From contig JBFKVA010000027.1 in the NCBI GenBank assembly GCA_041635475.1, positions 1 through 27,500 on the forward strand: 27,500 nt of DNA. The letters are read 5' to 3'. Source of the stretch: GCA-020352575 sp041635475. Its GTDB lineage: Bacteria > Actinomycetota > Acidimicrobiia > Spongiisociales > JAENVV01. The position numbers were made by a program, and so were the translations under genes. The stretch's first letter is position 1, and every line of letters starts with the position of its first letter. A model generated the notes under the pieces. It ran no database searches. It was not told the origin of the DNA and was given only the letters and a program-made list of their open reading frames with translations. Below, piece by piece: positions 1-7,313 of the stretch.

Positions 1-142
1 CGAGATGGTGATGCCCGGTGACAACCTGGAGATTGGTGTGACCCTGATTCAGCCGATCGCCATGGACGAGGGTCAACGGTTCGCGATTCGTGAAGGTGGC
101 CGCACCGTCGGTGCCGGCCGCGTCACCAAGATCCTCAAGTAG
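1..142 (+). CDS. tuf: Elongation factor Tu, C-terminal end (partial)
   Basis: The frame beginning at base 2 reads the last 46 codons of EF-Tu and stops at TAG 140-142. EF-Tu is the GTPase that delivers aminoacyl-tRNA to the ribosome. The visible part is the end of the third beta-barrel domain: MVMPGDN near the start, then FAIREGGRTVGAGRVTKIL at the C-terminus, the family's near-invariant ending. The GTPase domain lies off the window. Only 31 nt separate its stop from the rpsJ start and no terminator hairpin is visible there, so the str operon (rpsL-rpsG-fusA-tuf, inferred upstream) probably reads through into the S10 operon. Confidence 0.97.
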   Translation, partial: EMVMPGDNLEIGVTLIQPIAMDEGQRFAIREGGRTVGAGRVTKILK

Positions 143-173
143 CACAGCGCTACGAACAGAGAAGAGAACATTC

Positions 174-488
174 ATGGCTGAGAAAGAAGCGAAGATCCGG
201 ATCCGGCTCAAGGCCTACGACCATCACGTCGTGGACGAGTCCGCCCGCAAGATCGCCGAGACCGTGGTCCGTAGCAACGCCAAGATCAAGGGACCGGTGC
301 CACTCCCGACCGACGTCCACCGGTACTGCGTCATTCGCGGCCCCCATGTGGACAAGACGTCGCGCGAGCACTTCGAACTACGGATCCACAAGCGGCTCAT
401 CGACATCCTCGACCCGACCCCCAAGACCGTCGATTCGCTCATGCGCCTCGACCTCCCCGCCGGCGTCGACGTGGAGATCAAGCTATGA
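174..488 (+). CDS. rpsJ: 30S ribosomal protein S10 (NusE)
   Basis: This gene encodes 104 residues, the normal S10 length, with the family signature ARKIAETVVRSNAKIKGPVPLP followed by the HVDKTSREHFELRIHKRLIDI block. S10 sits in the 30S head and also acts as NusE in transcription antitermination. The same frame stays open upstream to base 90, but that stretch overlaps the end of tuf and is low-complexity. The ATG at 174 gives the canonical MAEKEAKIRIRLKAY start and has a purine-rich GAAGAG stretch upstream. The stop overlaps the rplC start by 4 nt (ATGA), so the two are translationally coupled. Confidence 0.98.
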   Translation: MAEKEAKIRIRLKAYDHHVVDESARKIAETVVRSNAKIKGPVPLPTDVHRYCVIRGPHVDKTSREHFELRIHKRLIDILDPTPKTVDSLMRLDLPAGVDVEIKL

Positions 489-1126
489 AGGCGATCCTCG
501 GTGAGAAGCTGGGCATGACCCAGGTCTTCGACGACGAGACAGCCCGGGCCATCCCGGTGACCGTCGTCAAGGCCGGACCGGTCAAGGTCGTCCAGATCAA
601 GACGAAGGAACACGACGGGTACGGGGCCATCCAGATCGCCTACCGGGAGGCGAAGCCCAACGGCGTCAACAAGCCGGTCACCGGCCACTACGCCAAGGCG
701 GGTCTCGTCGCCCACAAGCACCTCGTCGAAGTGCGCGTGGACGACCCGACCCTCTACGAGCTCGGCCAGGAGATCACCCTTGCCGACGTCTTCTCCAAGG
801 GCCAGAAGGCCGACGTGTCGGGCGTGTCGAAGGGCAAGGGCTTCCAAGGCGTCATGAAGCGTCACAACTTCAAGGGCCAGGGTGCCAGCCACGGTGCCCA
901 TCGCATCCACCGGGCACCCGGCTCCATCGGTGCCTGCGCCACCCCCGCCCGGGTGTTCAAGGGGATGAAGATGGCCGGCCAGATGGGTGGCGAGAACACG
1001 ACCGCCATGAACCTCACCGTGGTCGACGTCGACACCGAACGCAACCTCCTGCTGCTCGGCGGCGCGGTACCCGGCCCCAAAGGCTCCGTGGTACTCGTGC
1101 GAGAGGCGGTGAAGGCCCGTGGCTGA
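485..1126 (+). CDS. rplC: 50S ribosomal protein L3
   Basis: The product has 213 residues, typical for L3. It opens with MKAILGEKLGMTQVF and carries the conserved central loop with GASHGAHRIHRAPGSIG and the ARVFKGMKMAGQMG block. This extension reaches toward the peptidyl transferase centre. L3 is one of the first proteins to bind 23S rRNA in 50S assembly. The ATG overlaps the rpsJ stop (ATGA). A GGAG purine run lies about 8 nt upstream, within rpsJ. The 3' end overlaps rplD by 8 nt. Nothing departs from the family pattern. Confidence 0.98.
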   Translation: MKAILGEKLGMTQVFDDETARAIPVTVVKAGPVKVVQIKTKEHDGYGAIQIAYREAKPNGVNKPVTGHYAKAGLVAHKHLVEVRVDDPTLYELGQEITLADVFSKGQKADVSGVSKGKGFQGVMKRHNFKGQGASHGAHRIHRAPGSIGACATPARVFKGMKMAGQMGGENTTAMNLTVVDVDTERNLLLLGGAVPGPKGSVVLVREAVKARG

Positions 1127-1817
1127 ACTCACAGCTCCCCTCTACGACTCGACCGGCGCCCAGACGGGCGAGGTCACCCTGGGTGCCGAGGTCTTCGGCC
1201 TCACGCCCAACATCCCGCTCATGCACCAGGTGGTCACCGCCCAACTCGCGGGGGCGAGAGCCGGGACCCACAGCACGAAGACCCGGTCCGACCGGCGAGG
1301 CGGCGGGGCCAAGCCCTGGCGCCAGAAGGGACTCGGCCGGTCGCGTCACGGTTCCCTGCGCGAGCCGAGCATGCGCAAGGGCGGTGTGGCCCACGGCCCG
1401 AAGCCCCGCGACTACTCACAGCGGACCCCCAAGAAGATGAAGGCTGCCGCACTCAAGCACGCGCTCAGTGCCCGCGCCGGCGAGTCGGCCATCAAGGTGA
1501 TCGAGTCGTTCCAGTGGACCGAACCCAAGACCAAGCAGGCCGTCGCCCTGCTCGAAGCGATGGGTGTGAGCGGCAAGACCCTCGTGGTCCTCGACCGGGG
1601 CGACGCCATCGCCGCCAAGGCGCTGCGCAACCTCCCGGAGGTCATCGCGATCGAACCGGGCCAGTTCACCACCTACGACGTGCTGTGGGCATCGACCGTG
1701 GTGTTCACCACCTCGACGCTGGGGGCGACCGAGGGTTCGACCGCCTACGAGGCGAGCACCGAGGACTTCGTCAAGGAGGCCCTCGCCGACGGCGTCGCCG
1801 CCGAGGAGGAGGAGTGA
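1119..1817 (+). CDS. rplD: 50S ribosomal protein L4
   Basis: The product has 232 residues. The L4 globular start is followed by the long basic loop that lines the peptide exit tunnel: THSTKTRSDRRGGGAKPWRQKG and then GRSRHGSLREPSMRKGGVAHGP. In E. coli L4 also autoregulates the S10 operon; whether it does so here cannot be told because the operon leader is not in the window. The GTG start at 1119 lies inside the end of rplC and is preceded by a GAGGCGGTGAAGG purine run, which favours this start. The C-terminus ends in a short acidic tail of four glutamates, slightly longer than usual. The stop shares one base with the rplW start. Confidence 0.97.
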   Translation: MAELTAPLYDSTGAQTGEVTLGAEVFGLTPNIPLMHQVVTAQLAGARAGTHSTKTRSDRRGGGAKPWRQKGLGRSRHGSLREPSMRKGGVAHGPKPRDYSQRTPKKMKAAALKHALSARAGESAIKVIESFQWTEPKTKQAVALLEAMGVSGKTLVVLDRGDAIAAKALRNLPEVIAIEPGQFTTYDVLWASTVVFTTSTLGATEGSTAYEASTEDFVKEALADGVAAEEEE

Positions 1818-2104
1818 TGAAGGATCCACGCGACATCGTGTTTGCACCCGTCGTCTCGGAGAAGTCGTACGACGCCATCGAGAAGGAGAACGTCTACACG
1901 TTCGTCGTCGATCGCCGTGCGAACAAGTACGAGATCGGACTCGCCATCTCCTCCATCTTCGACGTGGAGGTCGAACGGGTGAACACGGCCAACCGCAAAG
2001 GCAAGGTCAAGCGCACGGGCCCCAAGCTCGGCAAGCGCAACAACGAGAAGTACGCCATGGTGAAGCTCGCTGCTGGCGATTCAATCGACATTTTCGGGGT
2101 GTAG
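1817..2104 (+). CDS. rplW: 50S ribosomal protein L23
   Basis: The product has 95 residues. L23 sits at the exit of the peptide tunnel and docks trigger factor, SRP and the SecYEG translocon. The sequence shows the family pattern: PVVSEKSYDAIEKENVYTFVV at the N-terminus, the ANKYEIGLAISSIFDVEV helix, then NTANRKGKVKR and a GKRNNEKYAMVKL strand. The frame is open well upstream, inside rplD, but the ATG at 1817 gives the right length and start. It shares one base with the rplD stop (TGATG), with a strong GGAGGAGG purine run just upstream. Confidence 0.98.
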   Translation: MKDPRDIVFAPVVSEKSYDAIEKENVYTFVVDRRANKYEIGLAISSIFDVEVERVNTANRKGKVKRTGPKLGKRNNEKYAMVKLAAGDSIDIFGV

Positions 2105-2106
2105 CC

Positions 2107-2940
2107 ATGGCAGTTCAGAAGCGCAAGCCGACGTCGCCGGGTAGCCGGTTCCAGACGGTCTCCGACTTCTCGGAGATCACGAAGTCCGAGCCCGAGAAGA
2201 CGCTCCTCGACAAGAAGGGCCGCTCGAGCGGCCGCAACAACAATGGTCGCATCACGTCGCGTCACCGCGGCGGCGGCCACAAGCAGCGGTACCGGATCAT
2301 CGACTTCCTTCGCAACAAGGATGGCGTCCCGGCCAAGGTCGTCTCCATCGAGTACGACCCGAACCGAAACGCCCGCATCGCCCTCCTCCACTACCTGGAC
2401 GGCGAGAAGGCCTACATCCTGGCCCCCATCGGGGTGAAGGTCGGTGACCTCCTCGAGTCCGGCCCCGGTGCCGAGATTCGGCCCGGCAACGCCCTCCCCC
2501 TGCGCAATGTCCCCGCGGGTTCGACCATCCACGCAATCGAACTGCGCCCGGGCGGAGGGGCCAAGCTGGCCCGCTCCGCCGGGGTCAGCGTGCAGCTCAT
2601 GTCGAAGGAGAGCAACAAGGCCCTCCTGCGGTTGCCGTCCGGTGAGATGCGTACGGTCGCCCTCGACTGCCGGGCCACACTCGGGCAGGTCGGCAACACC
2701 GAGGCCGAACTCGTCAAGATCGGCAAGGCCGGCCGCAACCGCTGGAAGGGCGTTCGACCGCAGACCCGCGGTGTCGCCATGAACCCGGTCGACCACCCGA
2801 TGGGTGGCGGCGAGGGTCGGACATCGGGTGGTCGCCACCCGGTCAGCCCGTGGGGCAAACCCGAGGCGCGGTCCAGGAAGAAGAAGAAATACAGCGACCG
2901 GGACATCGTCCGTCGCAGAACAAAGAAGGGAAGGAGGTGA
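2107..2940 (+). CDS. rplB: 50S ribosomal protein L2
   Basis: The product has 277 residues, a standard L2, needed for subunit association and peptidyl transferase function. Conserved elements are the NNNGRITSRHRGGGHKQRYR segment near residues 45-64, the OB and SH3-like central domains, and the C-terminal loop MNPVDHPMGGGEGRTSGG. That loop contains the histidine (HPMGGG) which reaches the catalytic centre. The terminal GKPEARSRKKKKYSDRD is basic, as expected. It starts 2 nt after the rplW stop. Its last codons contain the perfect Shine-Dalgarno of rpsS. Confidence 0.98.
   Translation: MAVQKRKPTSPGSRFQTVSDFSEITKSEPEKTLLDKKGRSSGRNNNGRITSRHRGGGHKQRYRIIDFLRNKDGVPAKVVSIEYDPNRNARIALLHYLDGEKAYILAPIGVKVGDLLESGPGAEIRPGNALPLRNVPAGSTIHAIELRPGGGAKLARSAGVSVQLMSKESNKALLRLPSGEMRTVALDCRATLGQVGNTEAELVKIGKAGRNRWKGVRPQTRGVAMNPVDHPMGGGEGRTSGGRHPVSPWGKPEARSRKKKKYSDRDIVRRRTKKGRR
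2931..2937 (+). promoter_or_regulatory. Strong Shine-Dalgarno for rpsS
   Basis: AAGGAGG lies inside the last codons of rplB, with six bases between it and the GTG at 2944. It is a full match to the anti-Shine-Dalgarno and supports the GTG start of rpsS. It is among the best-matched ribosome binding sites in the window; most other genes in the cluster rely on start-stop overlap. Confidence 0.9.
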
Positions 2941-2943
2941 GCC

Positions 2944-3219
2944 GTGGCACGTAGCCTGAAGAAGGGCCCCTTCGTCGACGACCATCTCCTGAAGAAGGTC
3001 GAAGACCTCAACGAGGCCGGTCAGAAGAAGGTCATTCGGACGTGGAGTCGGCGCTCCACGATCATCCCCGAGATGGTCGGTCACACGATCGCCGTCCACG
3101 ACGGACGCAAGCACATCCCCGTGTACGTGTCCGAGTCGATGGTCGGGCACAAGCTCGGGGAGTTCGCGCCGACGCGGACGTTCCGCGGCCACGCCGACAA
3201 GGCGGTGAAGAGGCGATGA
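2944..3219 (+). CDS. rpsS: 30S ribosomal protein S19
   Basis: The product has 91 residues. S19 lies in the 30S head near the A-site finger contact and pairs with S13. The motif run is complete: RSLKKGPFVDDHLLKK, then TWSRRSTIIPEMVGHTIAVHDG, KHIPVYVSESMVGHKLGEF, and the basic C-terminal PTRTFRGHADK. The start is GTG, supported by the ideal AAGGAGG six bases upstream. The stop overlaps the rplV start by 4 nt (ATGA). Confidence 0.98.
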   Translation: MARSLKKGPFVDDHLLKKVEDLNEAGQKKVIRTWSRRSTIIPEMVGHTIAVHDGRKHIPVYVSESMVGHKLGEFAPTRTFRGHADKAVKRR

Positions 3220-3557
3220 AGGTCCCCGCCCACGCCCGCTACATCCGCCAAACCCCCCAGAAGGTGCGCAGCGTCCTCGACGTGGTCCGCGGCCTTCCGG
3301 TCGATGAGGCGCTCGTGGCCCTTGACCTCACCGAACGCCGGGCCGCCGATCCGGTCAAGAAGGTGTTGGCCTCGGCCGTCGCCAACGCGCTCGAGAACCA
3401 CGACATTCCCCAGGAGGCGTTGTTCGTGGCCGAGGCCTACGCCAACGAGGGCCCGACCATCAAGCGCTTTCGCCCCCGGGCACGTGGCCGTGCCACCCAG
3501 ATCCTGAAGCGCACGAGCCATATCACCATCGTCGTGTCGAACGGCGAGGAGGAGTAA
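3216..3557 (+). CDS. rplV: 50S ribosomal protein L22
   Basis: The product has 113 residues. L22 extends a beta-hairpin into the peptide exit tunnel, where changes confer macrolide resistance. The sequence shows the ARYIRQTPQKVRSVLDVVRG start, the helix VKKVLASAVANALENH, and the hairpin region GPTIKRFRPRARGRATQILKRTSHI. That hairpin looks wild type, with no insertion or deletion visible. The frame is open upstream within rpsS, but the ATG at 3216 overlaps the rpsS stop and gives the normal L22 start. Confidence 0.98.
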   Translation: MKVPAHARYIRQTPQKVRSVLDVVRGLPVDEALVALDLTERRAADPVKKVLASAVANALENHDIPQEALFVAEAYANEGPTIKRFRPRARGRATQILKRTSHITIVVSNGEEE

Positions 3558-3559
3558 CC

Positions 3560-4609
3560 ATGGGACAGAAGACCCACCCCTACGCCTTCCGACTCGGCAT
3601 CGTCACGGATTGGAAGTCGCGGTGGTACTCCGACACGGAGTACGCCAAGCTGGCGATCCAGGACGCGGCGATCCGTCACTACCTGAACAACGAACTCGAG
3701 CGCGGGGCTGTTTCGCGCATCGAGGTGGAGCGTCTCCGTGACAAGATCGTCATCGAGGTGTTCACGGCCCGTCCGGGCGTGGTGATCGGGCGCCGGGGCA
3801 CCGAGGCCGAGCGCCTCCGGGCCGGACTCGAGAAGCTGAGCGGCCTCAACGTCAAGCTCAACGTCACCGAGATCAAGGACGCGGACACCGATGCCGCCAT
3901 CCTCGCCCGGGGCATCGCCGACCAGATCGCCAACCGGGTTGCCTTCCGCCGCGCCATGAAGCGAGCCGTCCAAGCTGCCATGAAGGCGGGCGCCGAGGGC
4001 GTGCGCGTCGAGTGCAAGGGCCGCCTGGGTGGCGCCGACATGGGTCGGCGCGAGTGGTACCGCGAAGGCCGGGTTCCCCTCCACACGCTGCGTGCCGACG
4101 TCGACTACGGCACGGCCACAGCTCGTACCACCGTCGGTGCCGTGGGGGTCAAGGTCTGGGTGTACAAGGGCGACGTCGTGGGGGCCCGGGCCGCCCTGCG
4201 TGAGCGCAAGATCCAGGCCGAGGCCGAACTCGCCACAGGGGGCCCCAAGCGAAGCCGGGTGGCGTCACCCAAGTCACGGGCAGAACAAGCCGTGGAAGGC
4301 GATAGAATGCCCCGCATCATCGAGGCCGGTGGCGGCAAGAGGAAAGAAGCTCGCCCAGGCGAGGAGATCGAATCCCGCCGCCGCCGCTCCCGCGAGGAGA
4401 CCGAGGATCTCGATCTCGACACCGAGACCGAGACCCCCGTGGTCGAAGTGGAGACCCCCGACGAACCCGTCGTTGAGTCCGCTTCAGGCGATGAAGAAGA
4501 GACCCCAGTTGCTCCGGCCGACGCCGTGGAAGCTGTCGTTGACGCTGCCCCGGCAGCCGAGGCGGAAGCACCGGCGGACGTCGAGGCGGAGCCTGAAGGA
4601 GACAGCTGA
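3560..4609 (+). CDS. rpsC: 30S ribosomal protein S3 with long acidic C-terminal extension
   Basis: The product has 349 residues, well above the usual 210-280. Residues 1-220 or so are normal S3: MGQKTHPYAFRLGIV start, a type II KH domain with the VVIGRRG loop near residues 75-80, and the C-terminal domain with the RLGGADMGRREWYREGRVPLHTLRADVDYG blocks near 155-184. S3 is part of the mRNA entry channel and helicase. From about residue 225 to the end there is a low-complexity tail, first basic (four consecutive arginines near 273-276), then very rich in Glu, Asp, Ala, Pro and Val. The reading frame is continuous and rplP follows after 2 nt, so this is a real extension and not a frameshift. Confidence 0.96.
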   Translation: MGQKTHPYAFRLGIVTDWKSRWYSDTEYAKLAIQDAAIRHYLNNELERGAVSRIEVERLRDKIVIEVFTARPGVVIGRRGTEAERLRAGLEKLSGLNVKLNVTEIKDADTDAAILARGIADQIANRVAFRRAMKRAVQAAMKAGAEGVRVECKGRLGGADMGRREWYREGRVPLHTLRADVDYGTATARTTVGAVGVKVWVYKGDVVGARAALRERKIQAEAELATGGPKRSRVASPKSRAEQAVEGDRMPRIIEAGGGKRKEARPGEEIESRRRRSREETEDLDLDTETETPVVEVETPDEPVVESASGDEEETPVAPADAVEAVVDAAPAAEAEAPADVEAEPEGDS

Positions 4610-4611
4610 CC

Positions 4612-5022
4612 ATGTTGCAGCCCAAGCGTGTGAAGTGGCGCCGCGTGCATCGCGGTCGTCGCCGCGGCACGACCAAGGGCGGGAGGACCATCAGCTTCGG
4701 TGAGTACGGGATCCAGGCGATCGACGAGGGCTGGATCACGTCCCGCCAGATCGAGTCCGCTCGGGTCGCCATCACGAGAACCGTCAAGCGTGGCGGAAAG
4801 GTGTGGATCAACGTCTTCCCGGACAAGCCCGTGTCCGCCAAGCCCGCCGAGACCCGCATGGGCTCGGGCAAGGGTGCCCCGGAGTTCTGGGTGGCCGTGG
4901 TCAAGCCGGGCCGCGTCATGTTCGAACTGGCCGGCGTCCCCGAGGACCTGGCCCGCGAGGCGATGCGCAAGGCCGGTCACAAACTGCCGATTCGGACCCG
5001 GTTCGTCCGGCGGGAGGACTGA
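4612..5022 (+). CDS. rplP: 50S ribosomal protein L16
   Basis: The product has 136 residues, the normal length. L16 helps position A-site tRNA and organises the 50S central protuberance region. The signatures are MLQPKRVKWRRVHRGRRRG at the N-terminus, ISFGEYGIQA, the conserved KPAETRMGSGKGAPEFWVA core, and the terminal AMRKAGHKLPIRTRFV. It starts 2 nt after rpsC. The following gene, rpmC, starts 1 nt after its stop. Confidence 0.98.
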   Translation: MLQPKRVKWRRVHRGRRRGTTKGGRTISFGEYGIQAIDEGWITSRQIESARVAITRTVKRGGKVWINVFPDKPVSAKPAETRMGSGKGAPEFWVAVVKPGRVMFELAGVPEDLAREAMRKAGHKLPIRTRFVRRED

Positions 5023-5023
5023 C

Positions 5024-5227
5024 ATGGCCAAGGAACTCCGTGACATGTCGGCGGCCGAACTGGCGGAGGCGCTCGACGAGGCGAAGGACGAGCTCTTCAA
5101 CCTCCGCTTCCAGCTTGCCACCAACCAGCTCACCAACACGTCCCGTATCGGCGAGGTCCGCAGAGAGATCGCCCGGATCAAGACGATCGTCCGCCAGAGA
5201 GAACTAGAACAGGAGGGTGCCCGATGA
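5024..5227 (+). CDS. rpmC: 50S ribosomal protein L29
   Basis: The product has 67 residues. L29 is a two-helix hairpin at the tunnel exit next to L23. The sequence MAKELRDMSAAELAEALDEA, then KDELFNLRFQLATNQL and IGEVRREIARIKTI, follows the family pattern throughout. The frame is open far upstream inside rplP; the ATG at 5024 is chosen because it gives the canonical start and lies 1 nt after the rplP stop, with CGGGAGG upstream. The stop overlaps the rpsQ start (ATGA). Confidence 0.97.
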   Translation: MAKELRDMSAAELAEALDEAKDELFNLRFQLATNQLTNTSRIGEVRREIARIKTIVRQRELEQEGAR

Positions 5228-5484
5228 ACACCGAACGTGCATTCCGCAAGGCACGCGTCGGCGTCGTCGTCTCGGATGCCCGGGACAAGACGATCTCGGT
5301 CGAGGTCGAAACGTCGCGTGCCCACCCGAAGTACGGCAAGGTCGTGCGCCAGAACAAGAGGCTGCACGCCCACGACGAGCGCAACGAAGCCCAGCTGGGC
5401 GACACCGTTCGAATCGTGGAGACCCGGCCGCTCTCGAAGACCAAGCGCTGGCGCCTCGACGAGGTGCTGGAGCGTGCCCGATGA
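5224..5484 (+). CDS. rpsQ: 30S ribosomal protein S17
   Basis: The product has 86 residues. S17 is an OB-fold protein that binds 16S rRNA early in 30S assembly. Recognisable features are RKARVGVVVSDARDKTISVEV, the HPKYGKVVRQNKRLHAHDE segment (the S17 signature region), GDTVRIVETRPLSKTKRWRL, and the basic C-terminus. It overlaps the rpmC stop at its start and the rplN start at its end, each by 4 nt. An AACAGGAGGG Shine-Dalgarno lies in the end of rpmC. Confidence 0.98.
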   Translation: MNTERAFRKARVGVVVSDARDKTISVEVETSRAHPKYGKVVRQNKRLHAHDERNEAQLGDTVRIVETRPLSKTKRWRLDEVLERAR

Positions 5485-5849
5485 TCCAGCAGGAGAGCAG
5501 GCTCAAGGTCGCCGACAACAGCGGCGCTCGCGAGGTGCTGTGCATCCGGGTACTCGGAGGCTCCAAGCGTCGCTACGCCGGCATCGGGGACGTCATCGTC
5601 GCCACCGTCAAGGACGCGATGCCCGGCGCCAACGTCAAGAAGGGCGAGGTCGTGAAAGCCGTCATCGTGCGGACCGCCAAGGAGAGCCGGCGAGCCGACG
5701 GCACGTACATCCGCTTCGACGACAACGCCTGCGTCCTCATCAACCCGAACCGGGAACCCCGCGGGACCCGCATCTTCGGTCCCGTGGCCCGGGAACTGCG
5801 TGAGCAGAAGTTCATGCGGATCGTCTCGCTCGCCCCGGAGGTGCTCTAG
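5481..5849 (+). CDS. rplN: 50S ribosomal protein L14
   Basis: The product has 122 residues, exactly the usual size. L14 forms part of the intersubunit bridge with 16S rRNA. It opens MIQQESRLKVADNSGAREVL and has GDVIVATVKDAMPGANVKKG, IRFDDNACVLINPNREPRGTRI and FGPVARELREQKFMRIVSLAPEVL at the C-terminus, all textbook L14. The ATG at 5481 overlaps the rpsQ stop; a longer frame from 5217 is open but lies over rpsQ. The rplX start follows the stop directly. Confidence 0.98.
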   Translation: MIQQESRLKVADNSGAREVLCIRVLGGSKRRYAGIGDVIVATVKDAMPGANVKKGEVVKAVIVRTAKESRRADGTYIRFDDNACVLINPNREPRGTRIFGPVARELREQKFMRIVSLAPEVL

Positions 5850-6155
5850 ATGCGACTTCGAGAAGGTGACAAGGTGAAGGTCATCGCCGGCAAGGACAAG
5901 GGCCGGGTGTCCCGGGTCGTCAAGGTGTACCCGGCCGCCAATCGGCTCATCGTCGAGAACGTGAACACGGCCAAGAAGCACCAGCGCCCCAAGGGGCAGC
6001 AGATGCAGGGCGGGATCATCGACAAGGACATGCCCATCAACGCTTCCAACGTGATGATCGTGTGCGACAAATGCGGCCCGACCCGGATCTCCCATGCGTT
6101 CAACAAGGACGGTCAGAAGTACCGGACGTGCGCCAAGTGTGGGGGTGCCCTGTGA
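5850..6155 (+). CDS. rplX: 50S ribosomal protein L24, zinc-ribbon form
   Basis: The product has 101 residues. L24 initiates 50S assembly by binding the 5' end of 23S rRNA. The KOW motif is clear at residues 5-30 (EGDKVKVIAGKDKGRVSRV), and the central VNTAKKHQRP segment is conserved. The C-terminus carries two CxxC pairs, CDKCG and CAKCGG, about 20 residues apart, which should bind zinc. This cysteine-containing form is known from some bacteria such as Thermus. The ATG directly abuts the rplN stop, and the 3' end overlaps the GTG of rplE. Confidence 0.97.
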   Translation: MRLREGDKVKVIAGKDKGRVSRVVKVYPAANRLIVENVNTAKKHQRPKGQQMQGGIIDKDMPINASNVMIVCDKCGPTRISHAFNKDGQKYRTCAKCGGAL

Positions 6156-6712
6156 CCCCCCGTCTCAAGGCCAAGTACCTCGAAGAACTGGCCCCTCAGC
6201 TGCAGTCGGACCTCGGACTCGACAACGTCATGCAGGTGCCCCGGCTCACCAAGATCTCGGTCAATGTGGGGATGGGTGAGGCGACGGTCAACAAGGCCGT
6301 CATCGAGCAGGTCATCGAGGAGCTTTCGCTCATCACCGCCCAGCGTCCGAAGGTCAACCGGGCCCGCAAGTCGATCGCCGGCTTCAAGATCCGGGAGGGC
6401 CAGGTCGTGGGGGCGTCGGTGACGCTTCGCGGCGATCGGATGTGGGAGTTCTTCGACCGGCTGGTGGCCGTCGCCATCCCGCGTATTCGTGACTTCCGGG
6501 GCCTCAACCCGAGATCGTTCGACGGTCGGGGCAACTACTCGTTCGGTGTGACCGAGCAGTTGATCTTCGCCGAGATCGACTACGACAAGGTCTCCACCAT
6601 CCGAGGCATGGACATCACCATCTGCACGTCCGCCGGCAACGACGAAGGCGCCCGCCGCCTCCTCGAGCTGCTCGGATTCCCGTTCCGCAAGCCGCAGCCG
6701 GTCGCCGGTTGA
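6152..6712 (+). CDS. rplE: 50S ribosomal protein L5
   Basis: The product has 186 residues, normal for L5, which binds 5S rRNA and contacts the P-site tRNA elbow. The sequence has the standard blocks VPRLTKISVNVGMGEA, AQRPKVNRARKSIAGFKIREG, DRLVAVAIPRIRDFRGL and the conserved NYSFGVTEQLIFAEIDYDKV, then GMDITICTSAGNDEGARRLL. The start is GTG at 6152, in a 4-nt GTGA overlap with the rplX stop. This gives TPRLKAKYLEEL, the usual L5 N-terminus. An upstream in-frame start would lie deep in rplX and is less likely. Confidence 0.97.
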   Translation: MTPRLKAKYLEELAPQLQSDLGLDNVMQVPRLTKISVNVGMGEATVNKAVIEQVIEELSLITAQRPKVNRARKSIAGFKIREGQVVGASVTLRGDRMWEFFDRLVAVAIPRIRDFRGLNPRSFDGRGNYSFGVTEQLIFAEIDYDKVSTIRGMDITICTSAGNDEGARRLLELLGFPFRKPQPVAG

Positions 6713-6728
6713 CCCTGGAGAAGAACAT

Positions 6729-6914
6729 ATGGCAAAGAAATCCCTCATCGCCAAGGCAAAGCGCAAGCCCAAGTTCGCGGTCCGCGGTTACAGCCGCTGC
6801 GGCCGTTGTGGGCGCTCGCGCGCGTACCTGCGCCAGTTCGGCATGTGCCGTATCTGTGTGCGGGAGCTCGCGCTGCGGGGCGAACTGCCTGGAGTCCGTA
6901 AGGCATCGGGGTAA
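6729..6914 (+). CDS. rpsN: 30S ribosomal protein S14 type Z (zinc-binding)
   Basis: The product has 61 residues, the short zinc-binding (C+) form of S14, sometimes named rpsZ. The zinc ribbon is seen as CGRCG near residues 24-28 and CRIC near 40-43, in the context RGYSRCGRCGRSRAYLRQFGMCRICVRELA. S14 assembles late into the 30S head. It begins 16 nt after rplE, one of the widest gaps inside this cluster, with a CTGGAGAAG Shine-Dalgarno in that gap. Actinobacteria often also carry a zinc-free S14 elsewhere; that is not visible here. Confidence 0.97.
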   Translation: MAKKSLIAKAKRKPKFAVRGYSRCGRCGRSRAYLRQFGMCRICVRELALRGELPGVRKASG

Positions 6915-6917
6915 CCC

Positions 6918-7313
6918 ATGAACACTGACCCAATCGCCGACATGCTCACCCGCATTCGCAACGCGAATGCCGTTCAGCACGCAACCACTTCGATGCCCGC
7001 ATCGAAGGTGAAAGAGAACATCGCCAAGATCCTCGCCGCCGAGGGTTTCATCGACGGTTACGAGGTGAAGGCCAACGGCGTCGGCAACACCCTCACGCTC
7101 AAGCTCCGCTTCGGCGCCAAGGGTGAGCCCGCGATCCTCGGGATCCGCCGCGTCTCCAAACCCGGTCGTCGCGTCTATCGCAAATCCCACGAACTACCCC
7201 GCGCCCAGGGGGGCCTCGGTGTCGTGGTCGTGTCCACCTCCCAAGGAGTGATGGCCGACAGGGACGCCCGCCGCCGCCGCCTCGGTGGCGAAGTCATCTG
7301 TGAGGTGTGGTGA
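6918..7313 (+). CDS. rpsH: 30S ribosomal protein S8
   Basis: The product has 131 residues, standard for S8, a primary 16S rRNA binder and, in E. coli, the translational repressor of the spc operon. The start NTDPIADMLTRIRNAN is canonical, and the C-terminal RNA-binding block reads STSQGVMADRDARRRRLGGEVICEVW. It starts 3 nt after the rpsN stop. Its stop shares one base with the rplF ATG (TGATG). Autoregulation through an S8-like hairpin cannot be judged from sequence reading alone. Confidence 0.98.
   Translation: MNTDPIADMLTRIRNANAVQHATTSMPASKVKENIAKILAAEGFIDGYEVKANGVGNTLTLKLRFGAKGEPAILGIRRVSKPGRRVYRKSHELPRAQGGLGVVVVSTSQGVMADRDARRRRLGGEVICEVW

Noticed and set aside
90..173. An upstream ATG in frame with rpsJ that would lengthen S10 by 28 residues.
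   Set aside because: It lies inside tuf, and the extra residues are low-complexity and unlike any S10.
1894..3192. A 432-codon open frame on the minus strand across rplW, rplB and rpsS.
   Set aside because: It is a shadow of real ribosomal protein genes in GC-rich DNA; the product is low-complexity and matches no family.
4230..4609. The S3 tail considered as a frameshift or a fused separate gene.
   Set aside because: The frame is continuous, codon use remains GC-rich at third positions, and rplP follows after 2 nt; no start site or domain separates the tail.
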